Shown here: positions 8,788 through 17,897 of the stretch, piece after piece
How positions within the stretch are numbered: position 1 is the first letter of the stretch
Layout: every line of letters begins with the position of its first letter
Assembly (NCBI GenBank): GCA_040882505.1
Contig: JBBEBE010000005.1
Coordinates: 186,001-250,000 of the forward strand
Direction of reading: 5' to 3'
From: JBBEBE01 sp040882505
GTDB taxonomy: Bacteria > Bacteroidota > Rhodothermia > Balneolales > Balneolaceae
DNA length: 64,000 nucleotides
The notes under the pieces: generated by a model
Seen by the model: the letters and a program-made list of their open reading frames with translations, nothing else
Databases searched by the model: none
Told to the model about the DNA's origin: nothing
Translations under genes and position numbers: made by a program

Positions 8788-9465
8788 ATGACCCCGATTC
8801 AACAGCTTTCAAAAGATGAATTGCCACGCGAAAAACTCATCCGGTTTGGGTCCGGAACCCTTTCGAATGCCGAACTTCTTGCCATCCTGATTCGAACCGG
8901 CTCCGCAGAAATGAACGTACTGGAGACCTCCCGCCACGTGGTGCAGCGCTATCCAACACTTCGCAAACTGACCCGCTGCGATTGGCGGGAACTGACACTT
9001 ATTCCGGGAATAGCCCGAGTAAAAGCGGTTACGTTGGAGGCCGCGTTCGAGCTCTCCAGGCGTCTGGAAACAGCGACCATCGGTACCTCCGTCACCATTC
9101 GATCTCCAGAAGATGCCGCCGCCTATTTTTCTCCCCGCCTGCGGGATCTCTCGCACGAAGTATTCATGGTTGCATTCCTCAACAACGCCAAGCGCTTGAC
9201 AGGTCACGAAACCGTGAGCCAGGGAGGTGCAACTGCAACGATTGTCGATCCATCCGATGTCTTCCGCCGGGCCATTCTGCATCGAGCCAGGAGCATTCTT
9301 GTGCTACACAACCATCCGTCAGGACAGGCACGGGAGTCCGCCGCCGATGTTCAGCTGACCCGACGACTCCATGAGTCGGGACGCCTTCTCGGCATCCCGC
9401 TCGATGACCATATCATTATTGCCGGGGATCATTTTGTAAGCCTTCGTAGTCGGGGACTCTTCTAG
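8788..9465 (+). CDS. radC: RadC family JAMM-domain protein
   Basis: A 225-residue protein with the N-terminal helix-hairpin-helix region (LSKDELPREKLIRFG, then LTLIPGIARVKAVTLEAAFEL) and a C-terminal JAMM metalloprotease-like fold with the zinc ligands in HNHPSGQARESAADVQLT. The start ATG at 8788 places the conserved PREKL motif at the usual distance; an upstream GTG or ATG would add up to 20 residues without similarity. RadC is widespread, but a role in DNA repair has not held up well, so its function is unsettled. The next gene, argS, starts 71 bases later. Confidence 0.92.
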   Translation: MTPIQQLSKDELPREKLIRFGSGTLSNAELLAILIRTGSAEMNVLETSRHVVQRYPTLRKLTRCDWRELTLIPGIARVKAVTLEAAFELSRRLETATIGTSVTIRSPEDAAAYFSPRLRDLSHEVFMVAFLNNAKRLTGHETVSQGGATATIVDPSDVFRRAILHRARSILVLHNHPSGQARESAADVQLTRRLHESGRLLGIPLDDHIIIAGDHFVSLRSRGLF

Positions 9466-9496
9466 CCACCTGGTTCCATTGGCCGACAGAAAAGGG

Positions 9497-9504
9497 TATA
9501 TTTG
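9497..9504 (+). promoter_or_regulatory. Putative -7 element (TAnnTTTG) of argS
   Basis: TATATTTG lies 32 bases before the argS ATG. It matches the -7 consensus TAnnTTTG of the Bacteroidota primary sigma factor. A clear -33 TTTG is not obvious at the expected spacing. Confidence 0.4.
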
Positions 9505-9536
9505 GATGATTTTTCCGAATAACCTGAAAACGGTCC

Positions 9537-11171
9537 ATGAACGATTATCTGATTGAACAGTTCGCTTCTGCAGCAGAGAAACTTGGATTGAAAAGAGCCG
9601 ACCTTCCGGAGATCCGGATTGAAAAACCACGAGATGCCTCACACGGAGATGCGGCATCCAATCTGGCCATGGTGCTCCGATCCCAGTTGGGTGGCAATCC
9701 ACGAGAAATTGCGGGCAAACTCCTGGACGGGATATCGTGGGATCCCCAGCGTGTCGCTTCTGCCGAAATAGCCGGACCTGGATTCATCAACATCCGCTTT
9801 GCGTCTGATTGGCTCACCAAATCCCTCGAACAGATGATCCAGAAGGGAGATTCGATCGGAAAAACCCGGAAGAGGGAAGGAGAACGCATTCTGGTCGAAT
9901 TTGTCAGTGCCAATCCTACCGGACCCCTTACGGTCGGTCATGGACGAAATGCCGTACTGGGCGACACGGTTGCACGACTCTTTGAGTGGACCGGGGCCGA
10001 TGTTGATCGCGAATACTACTTCAACAACGCCGGAAGACAGATGCGTGTGTTGGGACAGAGTGTACAAGCTCGCTATCGCCAGCAGTTGGGCGAGGAAGCC
10101 GAACTTCCGGAAGGAGGCTATGAAGGAGAGTATATTGGCGAAATTGCCTCAAAACTGATTGAAGAAAGCGGGAACTCACTCAGAGATTCCGAGGACGAAA
10201 CGCCGTTCAGGAAACGGGCCGAGCAGGAGATTTTCCAGGAAATCCAGTCGACTTTGGAGCGAATGGGGATCCGGATGGATCACTATTTCAACGAACATGA
10301 TCTCTATGAAGATGGATCCATCGAAAAGACCGTCTCCGATCTCCGCGAAAAAGGGCTGGTTTACGATGAAGACGGTGCCGTATGGTTTCGAACCACACAA
10401 TTTGGAAAAGACAAGGATACCGTACTGATAAAAAGCAGCGGAGAGCCGACCTATCGACTCCCCGACATCGCTTATCACTGCAACAAATTGAATCGTGGCT
10501 ACGATACCTGTATCGATATTTTCGGTGCCGACCATATTGATACCTATCCGGATGTCATGAACGCCGTCGGGGCTCTGGGACTGAATGCGGATCGTGTGGA
10601 CGTTCTGGTCTATCAATTTGTGACCATCGTCAAAGAGGGTGTCCCCTTCAAAATGAGTACGAGAAAAGCCAATTTTGTCACGCTGGACGAACTGATGGAC
10701 GAGGTTGGAGCCGATGTTACACGCTTTTTCTTTTTGATGAGATCCCCGTCGACCCACCTCGAGTTCGATATTGCACGAGCAAAAGAGGATGGCGAAAAAA
10801 ATCCGGTCTTCTATCTTCAGTATGCGCACGCCCGAATTCAATCCATTCTTCGGAACGTTCAAGAGACCCATTCGCTCGATGATGAATCGGACCTCTCGCT
10901 CCTGACTCACGAGAATGAGTTGGAACTCATCAAGCGGATGCTCGAATTTCAGGGGACAATCGAGTCGGCTGCTTCAAGCATGGAACCACATCGGTTGATC
11001 AACTACCTGAATGAGCTCGCCTCTGCATTTACCTCTTTCTATCACGACTGCCGAATCATCGGAGAAGAACCGGAATTGACTCAGGTACGTGCGCAATTGG
11101 CTGCGACGGTTGCTCGAATCCTGGCCAACGGACTCACCATACTGGGAATCGACGCTCCGGATCGAATGTAG
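9537..11171 (+). CDS. argS: Arginyl-tRNA synthetase
   Basis: Class I synthetase charging tRNA-Arg. At 544 residues it has the N-terminal additional domain, which begins NDYLIEQFASAAEKLG and includes RDASHGDAASNLAMVL. The HIGH-type signature is NPTGPLTVGHGRNAVLGD with HGRN at 135-138, and the KMSKS-like loop is KMSTRKANFVTLDEL near residue 375. The C-terminal anticodon-binding helical bundle includes YLNELASAFTSFYHDCRI and ends in ANGLTILGIDAPDRM. Family length is 540-580, so it is complete. It converges on the SAM hydrolase-like gene. Confidence 0.97.
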   Translation: MNDYLIEQFASAAEKLGLKRADLPEIRIEKPRDASHGDAASNLAMVLRSQLGGNPREIAGKLLDGISWDPQRVASAEIAGPGFINIRFASDWLTKSLEQMIQKGDSIGKTRKREGERILVEFVSANPTGPLTVGHGRNAVLGDTVARLFEWTGADVDREYYFNNAGRQMRVLGQSVQARYRQQLGEEAELPEGGYEGEYIGEIASKLIEESGNSLRDSEDETPFRKRAEQEIFQEIQSTLERMGIRMDHYFNEHDLYEDGSIEKTVSDLREKGLVYDEDGAVWFRTTQFGKDKDTVLIKSSGEPTYRLPDIAYHCNKLNRGYDTCIDIFGADHIDTYPDVMNAVGALGLNADRVDVLVYQFVTIVKEGVPFKMSTRKANFVTLDELMDEVGADVTRFFFLMRSPSTHLEFDIARAKEDGEKNPVFYLQYAHARIQSILRNVQETHSLDDESDLSLLTHENELELIKRMLEFQGTIESAASSMEPHRLINYLNELASAFTSFYHDCRIIGEEPELTQVRAQLAATVARILANGLTILGIDAPDRM

Positions 11172-11187
11172 CTTGGAGAGGTGTGAA

Positions 11188-11985
11188 TCAGCGGGGACCG
11201 GTCTGGGTGACCAATGAAATTTGAGCACCCTTGACGACACCCAGCATCTCTGCAGCATTTCCTTTGTTGACAGCGATCTCCAGCATTCCGGAACTGCCGA
11301 TACATGCGAGAGGATCCCCCTCTTCAACGGATGCATACGTGGCAGAGATCTCTTCCATAATGGTGTTTCCGACATAAATTTTGAGGGGACGACCCGCCAC
11401 TGTTTTTCGAATCATCTCCTCCGGGATGTTCGAGATCAGATTCCCGAATCGGTCGATATGAACAATCCAGCCCTGAATTCCTGCCGGATCGGCAATGGGT
11501 CTTGCCCACCGATAGGTAACAAGTTCATCGATTCGATCTCCCAATTTCGTTGGCGAGATCCCGGCCGCAAGACGTGCGGCTGCCGGGGCAAACAGGTCAC
11601 GACCATGAAATGTTGACGAGTTGCCGGCGTGCCTGATTTCCGGATCATTGATCTCCCACGCCCGAAAGGAATCTCTGGCCGTCAACAGTGAAAACACACC
11701 GTTGTCGGGTCCAACAAAAAGTTGGTCATCCAGTTCGACAATAATCGGCTTTCGATGTGTCCCCACTCCCGGATCCACAACGACCAGATGCACGGTTTTG
11801 GCCGGAAAGTGTGGATAGGCATTTCGAAGAACCCACGCACCGGCCATCACATCATGGGGTGGAATCTCGTGAGAAATATCGACCAGACGAGCCGTAGGAG
11901 TCTTCCCCAAAATGACCGCCTTCATGACGGCCACATAGTGATCCTGGAGCCCAAAATCAGTGGTAAGCGTGACCAGTCTGGACAT
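11188..11985 (-). CDS. SAM hydroxide adenosyltransferase (DUF62 family)
   Basis: A 265-residue protein that begins VTLTTDFGLQDHYVAVMKA, the signature of the family that splits S-adenosylmethionine into adenosine and methionine using hydroxide, related to the fluorinase and chlorinase. VDPGVGTHRKPI around residues 70-82 and the C-terminal beta-barrel domain with IDRFGNLISNI are also typical. The physiological purpose of the housekeeping members is unclear. It lies 13 bases downstream of dnaN on the same strand, so it is probably cotranscribed with the sliding clamp. Confidence 0.88.
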   Translation of the reverse strand: MSRLVTLTTDFGLQDHYVAVMKAVILGKTPTARLVDISHEIPPHDVMAGAWVLRNAYPHFPAKTVHLVVVDPGVGTHRKPIIVELDDQLFVGPDNGVFSLLTARDSFRAWEINDPEIRHAGNSSTFHGRDLFAPAAARLAAGISPTKLGDRIDELVTYRWARPIADPAGIQGWIVHIDRFGNLISNIPEEMIRKTVAGRPLKIYVGNTIMEEISATYASVEEGDPLACIGSSGMLEIAVNKGNAAEMLGVVKGAQISLVTQTGPR

Positions 11986-11998
11986 GCTGCTTTATGGA

Positions 11999-13114
11999 TC
12001 AGGAGTAGCTGTTGAGCATGACCGGCATCACCAACATGAAGATCTTCTCCTCTTCCTCTTCTTCACCCGGCTTGACGATTCCTGCGCGGTTTGGAGTCGA
12101 AAATTCGAAGACGACCTCTTCATCCGACACATTTCCCAGTACATCGGCAAGGTATTTGGCATTGAAGCCGATCTCCATTGGTTCACTCTGATATTCGCAA
12201 GCAACCGTCTCTTTCGCCTCACTGCTCATGTCCAGATCTTCGGCACGGAGTATCAATTTGTCTTCGGCCAATTCCAGACGGATCTGCCGTGTCGTTGTAC
12301 TGGAAAAAACTGCAACCCGGCGAACAGCGGACAACATCTCTTCCCGAGAGATTCGCAATATCTTGTCGTTGTCGCGCGGTATGACTGAATCGTAGTTGGG
12401 ATATTGCTCGCTAATGAGTCGAGCCACGATCACTGCTTTTCCGCTTTTGAATCGAGCATAATCCCGTGAAAGTGTCAATTCACATGTCTCGCCACCAAGT
12501 GCTTTCTGCACAAGCGAGAGTGCTTTGTCCGGAACAATGAACCGGGTCTCTTCTTCACCTTTCAACTTCTTGTTCATGTACCGAACCAACCGGTGACCGT
12601 CCGTCGCAACAAATCGGGTTCCGGTTGGAAGAATCTCGAAATAGACCCCCATCATCGCCGGGCGAAGGTCGTCTGAAGAGACGGCAAAAAGAGTCTTCTG
12701 GATGCCTTTCCGAATAACATCTGTATCCGTTACAAACGTCACACCGTCGCTCATATCCGCAGTCTCAGGAAATTCGTCTGCCGATTCACCCACCAGCTTG
12801 TACGTTCCGCGATCCGTTTTGAATTCGATCTGGTTTCGGTCATCGACCTTGAAAAAGACCGGAATCGAAGGAAGCTGCTTCAAGGTATCCAACAATCGTC
12901 GAGCAGGTATCGCAACAGATCCCTCCTCTTCGACCTCTGCATCGATGTACTCAATGATGGAGATCTCCAGATCGGTTGCGGTCAACTTCAATTTCCCGTC
13001 TTCGGATTCGAACAAAATAGTCTCGAGAATGGGCAGTGTCGCTTTGGTCGGAACGGCACCAATGACGGCAGACAACCCTTTGTTCAGATCACTGCTGGTT
13101 ACGTTAAATTTCAT
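11999..13114 (-). CDS. dnaN: DNA polymerase III beta subunit (sliding clamp)
   Basis: A ring-shaped clamp that tethers DNA polymerase. The protein is 371 residues with three repeated clamp folds: MKFNVTSSDLNKGLSAVIGAV at the N terminus, the middle domain with KALSLVQKALGG, and the C-terminal ISREEMLSAVRRVAVFSS. It ends in MLVMPVMLNSY plus one serine, the conserved tail near the binding pocket. In most bacteria dnaN follows dnaA; here it diverges from miaA, and dnaA is not in the window. Confidence 0.97.
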   Translation of the reverse strand: MKFNVTSSDLNKGLSAVIGAVPTKATLPILETILFESEDGKLKLTATDLEISIIEYIDAEVEEEGSVAIPARRLLDTLKQLPSIPVFFKVDDRNQIEFKTDRGTYKLVGESADEFPETADMSDGVTFVTDTDVIRKGIQKTLFAVSSDDLRPAMMGVYFEILPTGTRFVATDGHRLVRYMNKKLKGEEETRFIVPDKALSLVQKALGGETCELTLSRDYARFKSGKAVIVARLISEQYPNYDSVIPRDNDKILRISREEMLSAVRRVAVFSSTTTRQIRLELAEDKLILRAEDLDMSSEAKETVACEYQSEPMEIGFNAKYLADVLGNVSDEEVVFEFSTPNRAGIVKPGEEEEEEKIFMLVMPVMLNSYS

Positions 13115-13270
13115 TCCATGAACAGGTTAGAGGATACGGTTGTCTCTCCCTAGAGAGTGTCGGTCGGGGGTTAAACAGTCTGCCCATACTAATAAATCCT
13201 CTTACTTTAAACAACCGGTAAACCGGGCTGGATAGAGACCGCAAGAGAGGAAAGAGCTCGTAATATTCTC

Positions 13271-13278
13271 TACCTTTG
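13271..13278 (+). promoter_or_regulatory. Putative -7 element (TAnnTTTG) of miaA
   Basis: TACCTTTG is an exact match to the Bacteroidota -7 consensus and ends only four bases before the miaA ATG. A start site about seven bases downstream would give a leaderless or near-leaderless message. The 168-bp region between dnaN and miaA also must hold the dnaN promoter, which I cannot place. Confidence 0.4.
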
Positions 13279-13282
13279 CGGC

Positions 13283-14233
13283 ATGAATTCTACATCCATC
13301 CGCAGAATGATCCTTGGACCCACGGCCTCTGGAAAATCGGAAATCGGTGTGGCGGTTGCCGAACGAATCGGAGGCGAAATCCTTTCGGTAGACTCAAGGC
13401 AGTGTTTTCGGGGTGTTCCAATCGGCACAGCACAACCCACCGATGACCAGCTGCGCCGAATCCGTCATCACAACGTCGCATGCCTCGATCCGAAACAGAA
13501 GGAGAGCGTATCCGCTTTCAACAAAAGACGTGAATCGGTTGAACAGGAATTGACTCAACGAAACACACCCCTTCTCTATGTCGGTGGGAGTACACTTCAT
13601 CTACAGTCCATTCTTCAACCACTGGACCCGCTTCCTCCGGCCAATCCAGCCAATATCGCTGACCTGGAAGCCAGAATGGATCAGGAGGGTGTCGAATCCC
13701 TGTACAACGAACTTCGAACAATTGACCCGAAGACTGCTTCCAAAATGGATGGTCACAATCGTCACCGTATTCTGAGAGCCCTCGATGTATGGATGCAGAC
13801 AGGTCGCACGCTCCACTCTTTTCACCGATTTGACCGTCGTACCATTCAGCCTCCCGAAGATCTGGTCGTTGTCGGCCTTCATTGGGATCGGGCACAATTG
13901 TATCGCCGAATTGAAGAGAGAGTCGACCGGATGCTTGAAGAGGGTCTCATCGACGAAACCAGATCCTTGATGAACTCCGATATCCCGACGGAAGCCCAAA
14001 TCATGACCTCTGTCGGATATCGAGAGATTCAACAGTATCTCGAAGGAGCCTGGAGTCTGGAGGAGGCAACGACCGCCATCAAGACAGCGAGCAGACGCTA
14101 TGCAAAACGACAACTGACTTGGTTTCGACCCTGGTCATTCATTCATTGGATGGATGCGGCTTCTTACACGCCGGATCAACTCGCCGGGAAGGTATTGACG
14201 CTACATTCCAGCAGGCGTTCTGGTAGCAGCTGA
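13283..14233 (+). CDS. miaA: tRNA dimethylallyltransferase
   Basis: Adds a dimethylallyl group to A37 of tRNAs that read codons starting with U. The 316-residue protein has the P-loop GPTASGKSEIGVAVAERIGG at residues 12-31, then the substrate loop SVDSRQCFRGVPIGTAQP, VGGSTLHLQSIL, the tRNA-binding segment DGHNRHRILRALDVW, and the C-terminal MTSVGYREIQQYLEG with RRYAKRQLTWFR. All are hallmark motifs in order. The start is the first ATG, directly behind a -7-like element. It is transcribed towards purS, 54 bases downstream. Confidence 0.97.
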   Translation: MNSTSIRRMILGPTASGKSEIGVAVAERIGGEILSVDSRQCFRGVPIGTAQPTDDQLRRIRHHNVACLDPKQKESVSAFNKRRESVEQELTQRNTPLLYVGGSTLHLQSILQPLDPLPPANPANIADLEARMDQEGVESLYNELRTIDPKTASKMDGHNRHRILRALDVWMQTGRTLHSFHRFDRRTIQPPEDLVVVGLHWDRAQLYRRIEERVDRMLEEGLIDETRSLMNSDIPTEAQIMTSVGYREIQQYLEGAWSLEEATTAIKTASRRYAKRQLTWFRPWSFIHWMDAASYTPDQLAGKVLTLHSSRRSGSS

Positions 14234-14287
14234 CAAAAATTAATGGTACCTTTTTGTCCTACTGACAACCCGTATTCAGACGCGATT

Positions 14288-14536
14288 ATGTACAAAGCGA
14301 CCATCACGATTACATTGCGCACCTCCATTCTCGATCCGCAGGGCAAGGCTGCACATCAAGCCCTTCAAAATCTTGGAATGGACTCGATAAACCGGGTAAG
14401 GATCGGTAAATCGATCGAACTGGATATTGAAGCTGCCAATGAAAAAATGGCCCAATCCGTGGCAGACGAAGCAGCACGGAAATTGTTGGCCAACGAAGTG
14501 ATGGAAGATTACCAAATCGAGATCGAATCCGTTTGA
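14288..14536 (+). CDS. purS: Phosphoribosylformylglycinamidine synthase subunit PurS
   Basis: The small 82-residue subunit of the three-part FGAM synthase (PurS/PurQ/PurL). Sequence MYKATITITLRTSILDPQGK, then NLGMDSINRVRIGKSIEL and DEAARKLLANEVMEDYQIEI covers the whole family. The ATG at 14288 gives the standard start; an upstream in-frame start would add 15 residues with no similarity. It bridges PurQ and PurL. purQ follows after clpS, while purL is not in the window. Confidence 0.94.
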   Translation: MYKATITITLRTSILDPQGKAAHQALQNLGMDSINRVRIGKSIELDIEAANEKMAQSVADEAARKLLANEVMEDYQIEIESV

Positions 14537-14538
14537 CC

Positions 14539-14865
14539 ATGACCGGACTCTCCCGTGAATCCGTTCCGGCGAAACCCCGGACCGCTCCGTCAAAAGAGCC
14601 GGAGACCCAGATCGAAGAACAAGAGGTCGATCGCACGGATTCGCCGTGGACTGTTATTCTCTACAATGATGACGTTCACACATTTGAGGAAGTGACTGCA
14701 CAGCTGGTCAAGGCGACCGGTTGCTCTGTGAAGCGGGCAAAAGAGTTGACTCTACAGGTGCATCACCATGGAAAAGCGAACGTTTATGAAGATCGACTCG
14801 AGCCGTGCCTCAAGGTTCAGTCCATACTGCAGGAAATTCAATTGATGACCGAAATCAAAGGGTAA
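14539..14865 (+). CDS. clpS: ATP-dependent Clp protease adaptor ClpS
   Basis: A 108-residue N-end-rule adaptor that delivers substrates to ClpAP/ClpCP. The core is WTVILYNDDVHTFEEVTAQL, with the conserved DDVHTFE motif, followed by GCSVKRAKELTLQVHHHGKANVY, where the histidine pair lines the binding pocket. A variable 30-residue N-terminal tail precedes it. ATG at 14539 lies two bases after the purS stop; a TTG overlapping that stop is the alternative. Its place between purS and purQ makes it part of the purine operon, which is unusual. Confidence 0.92.
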   Translation: MTGLSRESVPAKPRTAPSKEPETQIEEQEVDRTDSPWTVILYNDDVHTFEEVTAQLVKATGCSVKRAKELTLQVHHHGKANVYEDRLEPCLKVQSILQEIQLMTEIKG

Positions 14866-14870
14866 AACTC

Positions 14871-15572
14871 GTGTCCAAAACCATCGGAGTACTCGTATTT
14901 CCAGGATCCAACTGTGATCACGATGCCTACCATGCCATGAAGCATGTGTTGGGTGCCGAAACACGATTTATCTGGCACAAAGAGACGGATCTTTCCGGTG
15001 TGGATCTACTCATCGTACCTGGAGGATTCTCCTATGGTGATTATCTCCGGTCTGGTGCCATTGCACGTTTCTCCCCTGTCATGGGAGCACTGACAACCTA
15101 TGCAAACGAGGGGAGGCCGGTCATGGGGATTTGCAATGGATTCCAGATTCTTCTTGAGGCAGATCTGTTGCCGGGTGCCATGCTCCACAATGACAAGCTA
15201 CGATTCATCTGCAAGCAGACACACCTTCGAGTAGAGAGTGACCAATCCATGTTTACCCGGCACCTTTCACCCGGCACAGTCCTTCAAATCCCGGTTTCTC
15301 ACGGGGAGGGAAATTACTTCATCGATTCGGATGGATTGGCCAAGCTCAAGGATGCCGATCAGGTTCTATTCCGCTACTGTACCGCAACAGGTGAAACCAC
15401 ACCTGAAGCAAACATCAATGGATCGGTTGACAACATAGCCGGTATCGTTAATGAACAGCGTAACGTATTGGGTATGATGCCGCACCCTGAACGAGCTGTG
15501 GAATCCATTCTGGGGTCTGCAGATGGACGCCAGATCTTCGACTCTCTGTTTGAAGAACTCTCGATCGCCTGA
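14871..15572 (+). CDS. purQ: Phosphoribosylformylglycinamidine synthase subunit PurQ (glutaminase)
   Basis: Class I glutamine amidotransferase supplying ammonia to PurL. The 233 residues begin VSKTIGVLVFPGSNCDHDAY. The oxyanion segment is LLIVPGGFSYGDYLRSGAIARFSP, the nucleophile is the cysteine in MGICNGFQILLEA, and the catalytic His/Glu pair is in MMPHPERAVE. The start is GTG at 14871, five bases after the clpS stop; the upstream frame overlaps clpS and is not family-like. Cotranscribed with purS and clpS. Confidence 0.95.
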   Translation: MSKTIGVLVFPGSNCDHDAYHAMKHVLGAETRFIWHKETDLSGVDLLIVPGGFSYGDYLRSGAIARFSPVMGALTTYANEGRPVMGICNGFQILLEADLLPGAMLHNDKLRFICKQTHLRVESDQSMFTRHLSPGTVLQIPVSHGEGNYFIDSDGLAKLKDADQVLFRYCTATGETTPEANINGSVDNIAGIVNEQRNVLGMMPHPERAVESILGSADGRQIFDSLFEELSIA

Positions 15573-15603
15573 CCATCACTTGCTCACAAACCGGACCAGG
15601 ACG

Positions 15604-16392
15604 ATGATGCCGAATGAATCGACCTCTTCTGCTTCACGGCTTTACAGTCGTACCCTGGTCAAATCTTTCCGTAAACGGTGTGTCGTAGACGATGTTTCCA
15701 TTGAAGTTCGGCAAGGCGAGATTGTCGGACTCTTGGGACCGAATGGTGCCGGGAAAACCACAACCTTCAATATGTTCACGGGACTGGTTCGGCCCGACCA
15801 TGGAGACATTTTCCTGGATCAAACCTGCATGACCCGGATGCCGATGTTTCAACGTGCACGCCTTGGAATCGGTTACCTGACACAAGAGGCGAGCGTCTTC
15901 CGAAATTTGACCGTTCGCGAGAATTTGGAATCGATTCTCGAGTTTTTCTCATTGGGTCGATCGGAGATTCGGGATCAAGCCGACCGAATGATTGAAGAGT
16001 TCGGCCTGAAGCGCGTCGTCGACACCAAAGGGTACAGTCTCTCTGGTGGGGAGAGACGGAGGACCGAGATTGCACGAGCTCTTCTCCGAAATCCTCGTTT
16101 CATGCTGCTTGATGAGCCTTTTGCCGGGGTCGATCCGATTGCTGTAGAAGACATTCAGGAGATTGTCTACCGATTGAAAGAGAAAGGAATCGGGATCTTT
16201 ATTACCGACCACAATGTCCACGAAACACTTGCCATCACCGATCGTGCCTATCTCATGTTTGAAGGCTCCATTCTGAAGGAGGGCACAGCTGAAGGTTTGG
16301 CAGAGGATGAGGAGGCTCGCAAGCTTTATTTGGGACGTCAATTCCGACTCGACCGGTATCAGGGAGGAGACAACCCTCCTACACAGACGTAA
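15604..16392 (+). CDS. lptB: LPS export ABC transporter ATPase LptB
   Basis: The ATP-binding subunit that powers LPS extraction from the inner membrane (LptB2FG). In 262 residues it shows Walker A LLGPNGAGKTTTFNM, the LptB Q-loop IGYLTQEASVFRNLTVRENL, the ABC signature YSLSGGERRRTEIARALL, Walker B FMLLDEPFAGVDPIAVEDI and the switch histidine in ITDHNVHETLAI. ATG at 15604 is the first of two adjacent ATG codons. It follows purQ by 31 bases. The other Lpt genes are not nearby, as is common. Confidence 0.93.
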   Translation: MMPNESTSSASRLYSRTLVKSFRKRCVVDDVSIEVRQGEIVGLLGPNGAGKTTTFNMFTGLVRPDHGDIFLDQTCMTRMPMFQRARLGIGYLTQEASVFRNLTVRENLESILEFFSLGRSEIRDQADRMIEEFGLKRVVDTKGYSLSGGERRRTEIARALLRNPRFMLLDEPFAGVDPIAVEDIQEIVYRLKEKGIGIFITDHNVHETLAITDRAYLMFEGSILKEGTAEGLAEDEEARKLYLGRQFRLDRYQGGDNPPTQT

Positions 16393-16440
16393 ACGTACGC
16401 AATCCCGACTCCTCCACGACTCTCTGTGTGGAACCAGATA

Positions 16441-17655
16441 TCATGTTGTCGCAGCAATCTGCGCAAAGAGCTCTTCGTTGCTGTCGGTTTGCCGAAGTAC
16501 TTTCAGAAGCATGTTCATCGATTCCTTCGGATTCTTCTTGAGCAAAAAGCGACGAACCATGTTCCGCTCTTCCATTTTGTTCCGAATGAATCGATCTTCA
16601 TTTCGTGTGCCGGATGCCGCAATATTGATGGCCGGAAAGATCCGGTCGTTGGCCAACTCGCGATCCAATACAAGTTCCATGTTGCCGGTCCCTTTGAACT
16701 CTTCAAAAATCAGATCATCCATCCGGGAGTTGGTCTCCACCAAGCAAGTCGCGATAATGGTCAGGGAACCCCCATTTTCGATATTTCTGGCAGATCCAAA
16801 AATCTTTTTCGGAATTTCGAGTGCCCGGATGTCCAGGCCACCTGAAAGTGTCCGACCGCTATTCGTCTGAACAGCATTGTATGCCCGGCCCAACCGGGTA
16901 AGAGAGTCGATAAGCAGAACGGAATGCTCTCCACATTCGGCACGGCGCTTGGCATAACCAAGTGCCAACTCTGCGATCCGGACGTGACTGAGTGTTGGTT
17001 TGTCATTGGAGGAGGCAAATACTTCGGCCTGTGTGGTACGCAAAAAATCGGTCACCTCTTCCGGTCGCTCGTCCACCAGTAGAATGGACGTGTGAATATC
17101 CGGATGGTTCTCGGTCAGACTTTTTGCAATTTTTTTGAGAAGAACCGTCTTTCCCGTGCGGGGAGGAGCTACAATCAGGGAGCGTTGTCCACGGCCAATG
17201 GGTGCAACGAGATCAATGACGCGCAGTTCCAGCTCTTCCGGGTCCAACCCCAGTTGAATGTGGTCCACGGGCATAATGGGCGTCTGCAATTCGAATCGAT
17301 TTACTTTCTGCCACTCTGCAGACGGACGCCCGTTGATGCGATCAATACTTTTGACACGGCGATTTCCATGCTGGTCCTCCTCAAACTCCCCTTCGAGGAC
17401 AAGACCCGGTTTCAGTTCGTGATGCTTTACAAACTCTGGCATCAAAAACGGATCTCTCGGCTCGAAACCGAATTCAAAATCGATCTTGCGAATGAATCCG
17501 TACCCTTTGGCATTCGTTTCAAGTACTCCGTGATAACGACCGCCAAGCCGTACGTTTTTATTCTCTACAAACTTGGGAATAAAAACGTTTCCGGTCTTTT
17601 TTCCTTTGTTTCCTTTCTGCTTGTTGCGTCCTCGATTCTTGTTGGACCGTGCCAT
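16441..17655 (-). CDS. rho: Transcription termination factor Rho
   Basis: Hexameric RNA-dependent ATPase ending transcription. The protein is 404 residues. It opens with a basic Lys/Arg/Asn-rich tail, then the cold-shock-like primary RNA-binding domain (GVLETNAKGYGFIRK, DPFLMPEFVKHHELKPGLV), Walker A IVAPPRTGKTVLLKKIAK, the Q/R-loop region with LDIRALEIPKKIFGSARN, and the C-terminal KNPKESMNMLLKVLRQTDSNEEL. It is slightly shorter than many FCB Rho proteins because the N-terminal helical Rho_N part is absent, so RNA binding would rely on the OB fold alone. Confidence 0.95.
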   Translation of the reverse strand: MARSNKNRGRNKQKGNKGKKTGNVFIPKFVENKNVRLGGRYHGVLETNAKGYGFIRKIDFEFGFEPRDPFLMPEFVKHHELKPGLVLEGEFEEDQHGNRRVKSIDRINGRPSAEWQKVNRFELQTPIMPVDHIQLGLDPEELELRVIDLVAPIGRGQRSLIVAPPRTGKTVLLKKIAKSLTENHPDIHTSILLVDERPEEVTDFLRTTQAEVFASSNDKPTLSHVRIAELALGYAKRRAECGEHSVLLIDSLTRLGRAYNAVQTNSGRTLSGGLDIRALEIPKKIFGSARNIENGGSLTIIATCLVETNSRMDDLIFEEFKGTGNMELVLDRELANDRIFPAINIAASGTRNEDRFIRNKMEERNMVRRFLLKKNPKESMNMLLKVLRQTDSNEELFAQIAATT

Positions 17656-17820
17656 GGTTCTCTGTTGGTGATGGTTTCATTCGTGGAGCTCTCTGTTTCA
17701 ATCAAAGCAAACCGTGCGGTTGGTTGAACAAAAAACGAGAGCAGGATCGATGTTGATGTCTCGGAACTTGCGGGCAGGAGGGGGCGAGGCAGGCGTGTCA
17801 CCCTCAACTGTATGCCCAAA

Positions 17821-17866
17821 GATAAGAAAAAGAGAAGAGCCGTACAGGTTGGACCTGCGGCTCTTC
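17821..17866 (-). terminator. Strong rho-independent terminator after the TPR gene
   Basis: GAAGAGCCG (17834-17842) pairs perfectly with CGGCTCTTC (17858-17866), and CAGGT pairs with ACCTG inside, leaving a two-base bulge and a three-base loop. On the minus strand a U-rich tract follows (bases 17833 down to 17821). It lies 31 bases beyond the stop of the TPR gene, so it ends the comA-to-TPR operon. Confidence 0.88.
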
Positions 17867-17897
17867 TCGATATTCATGAATTCGTCTGTTCTGTGGA

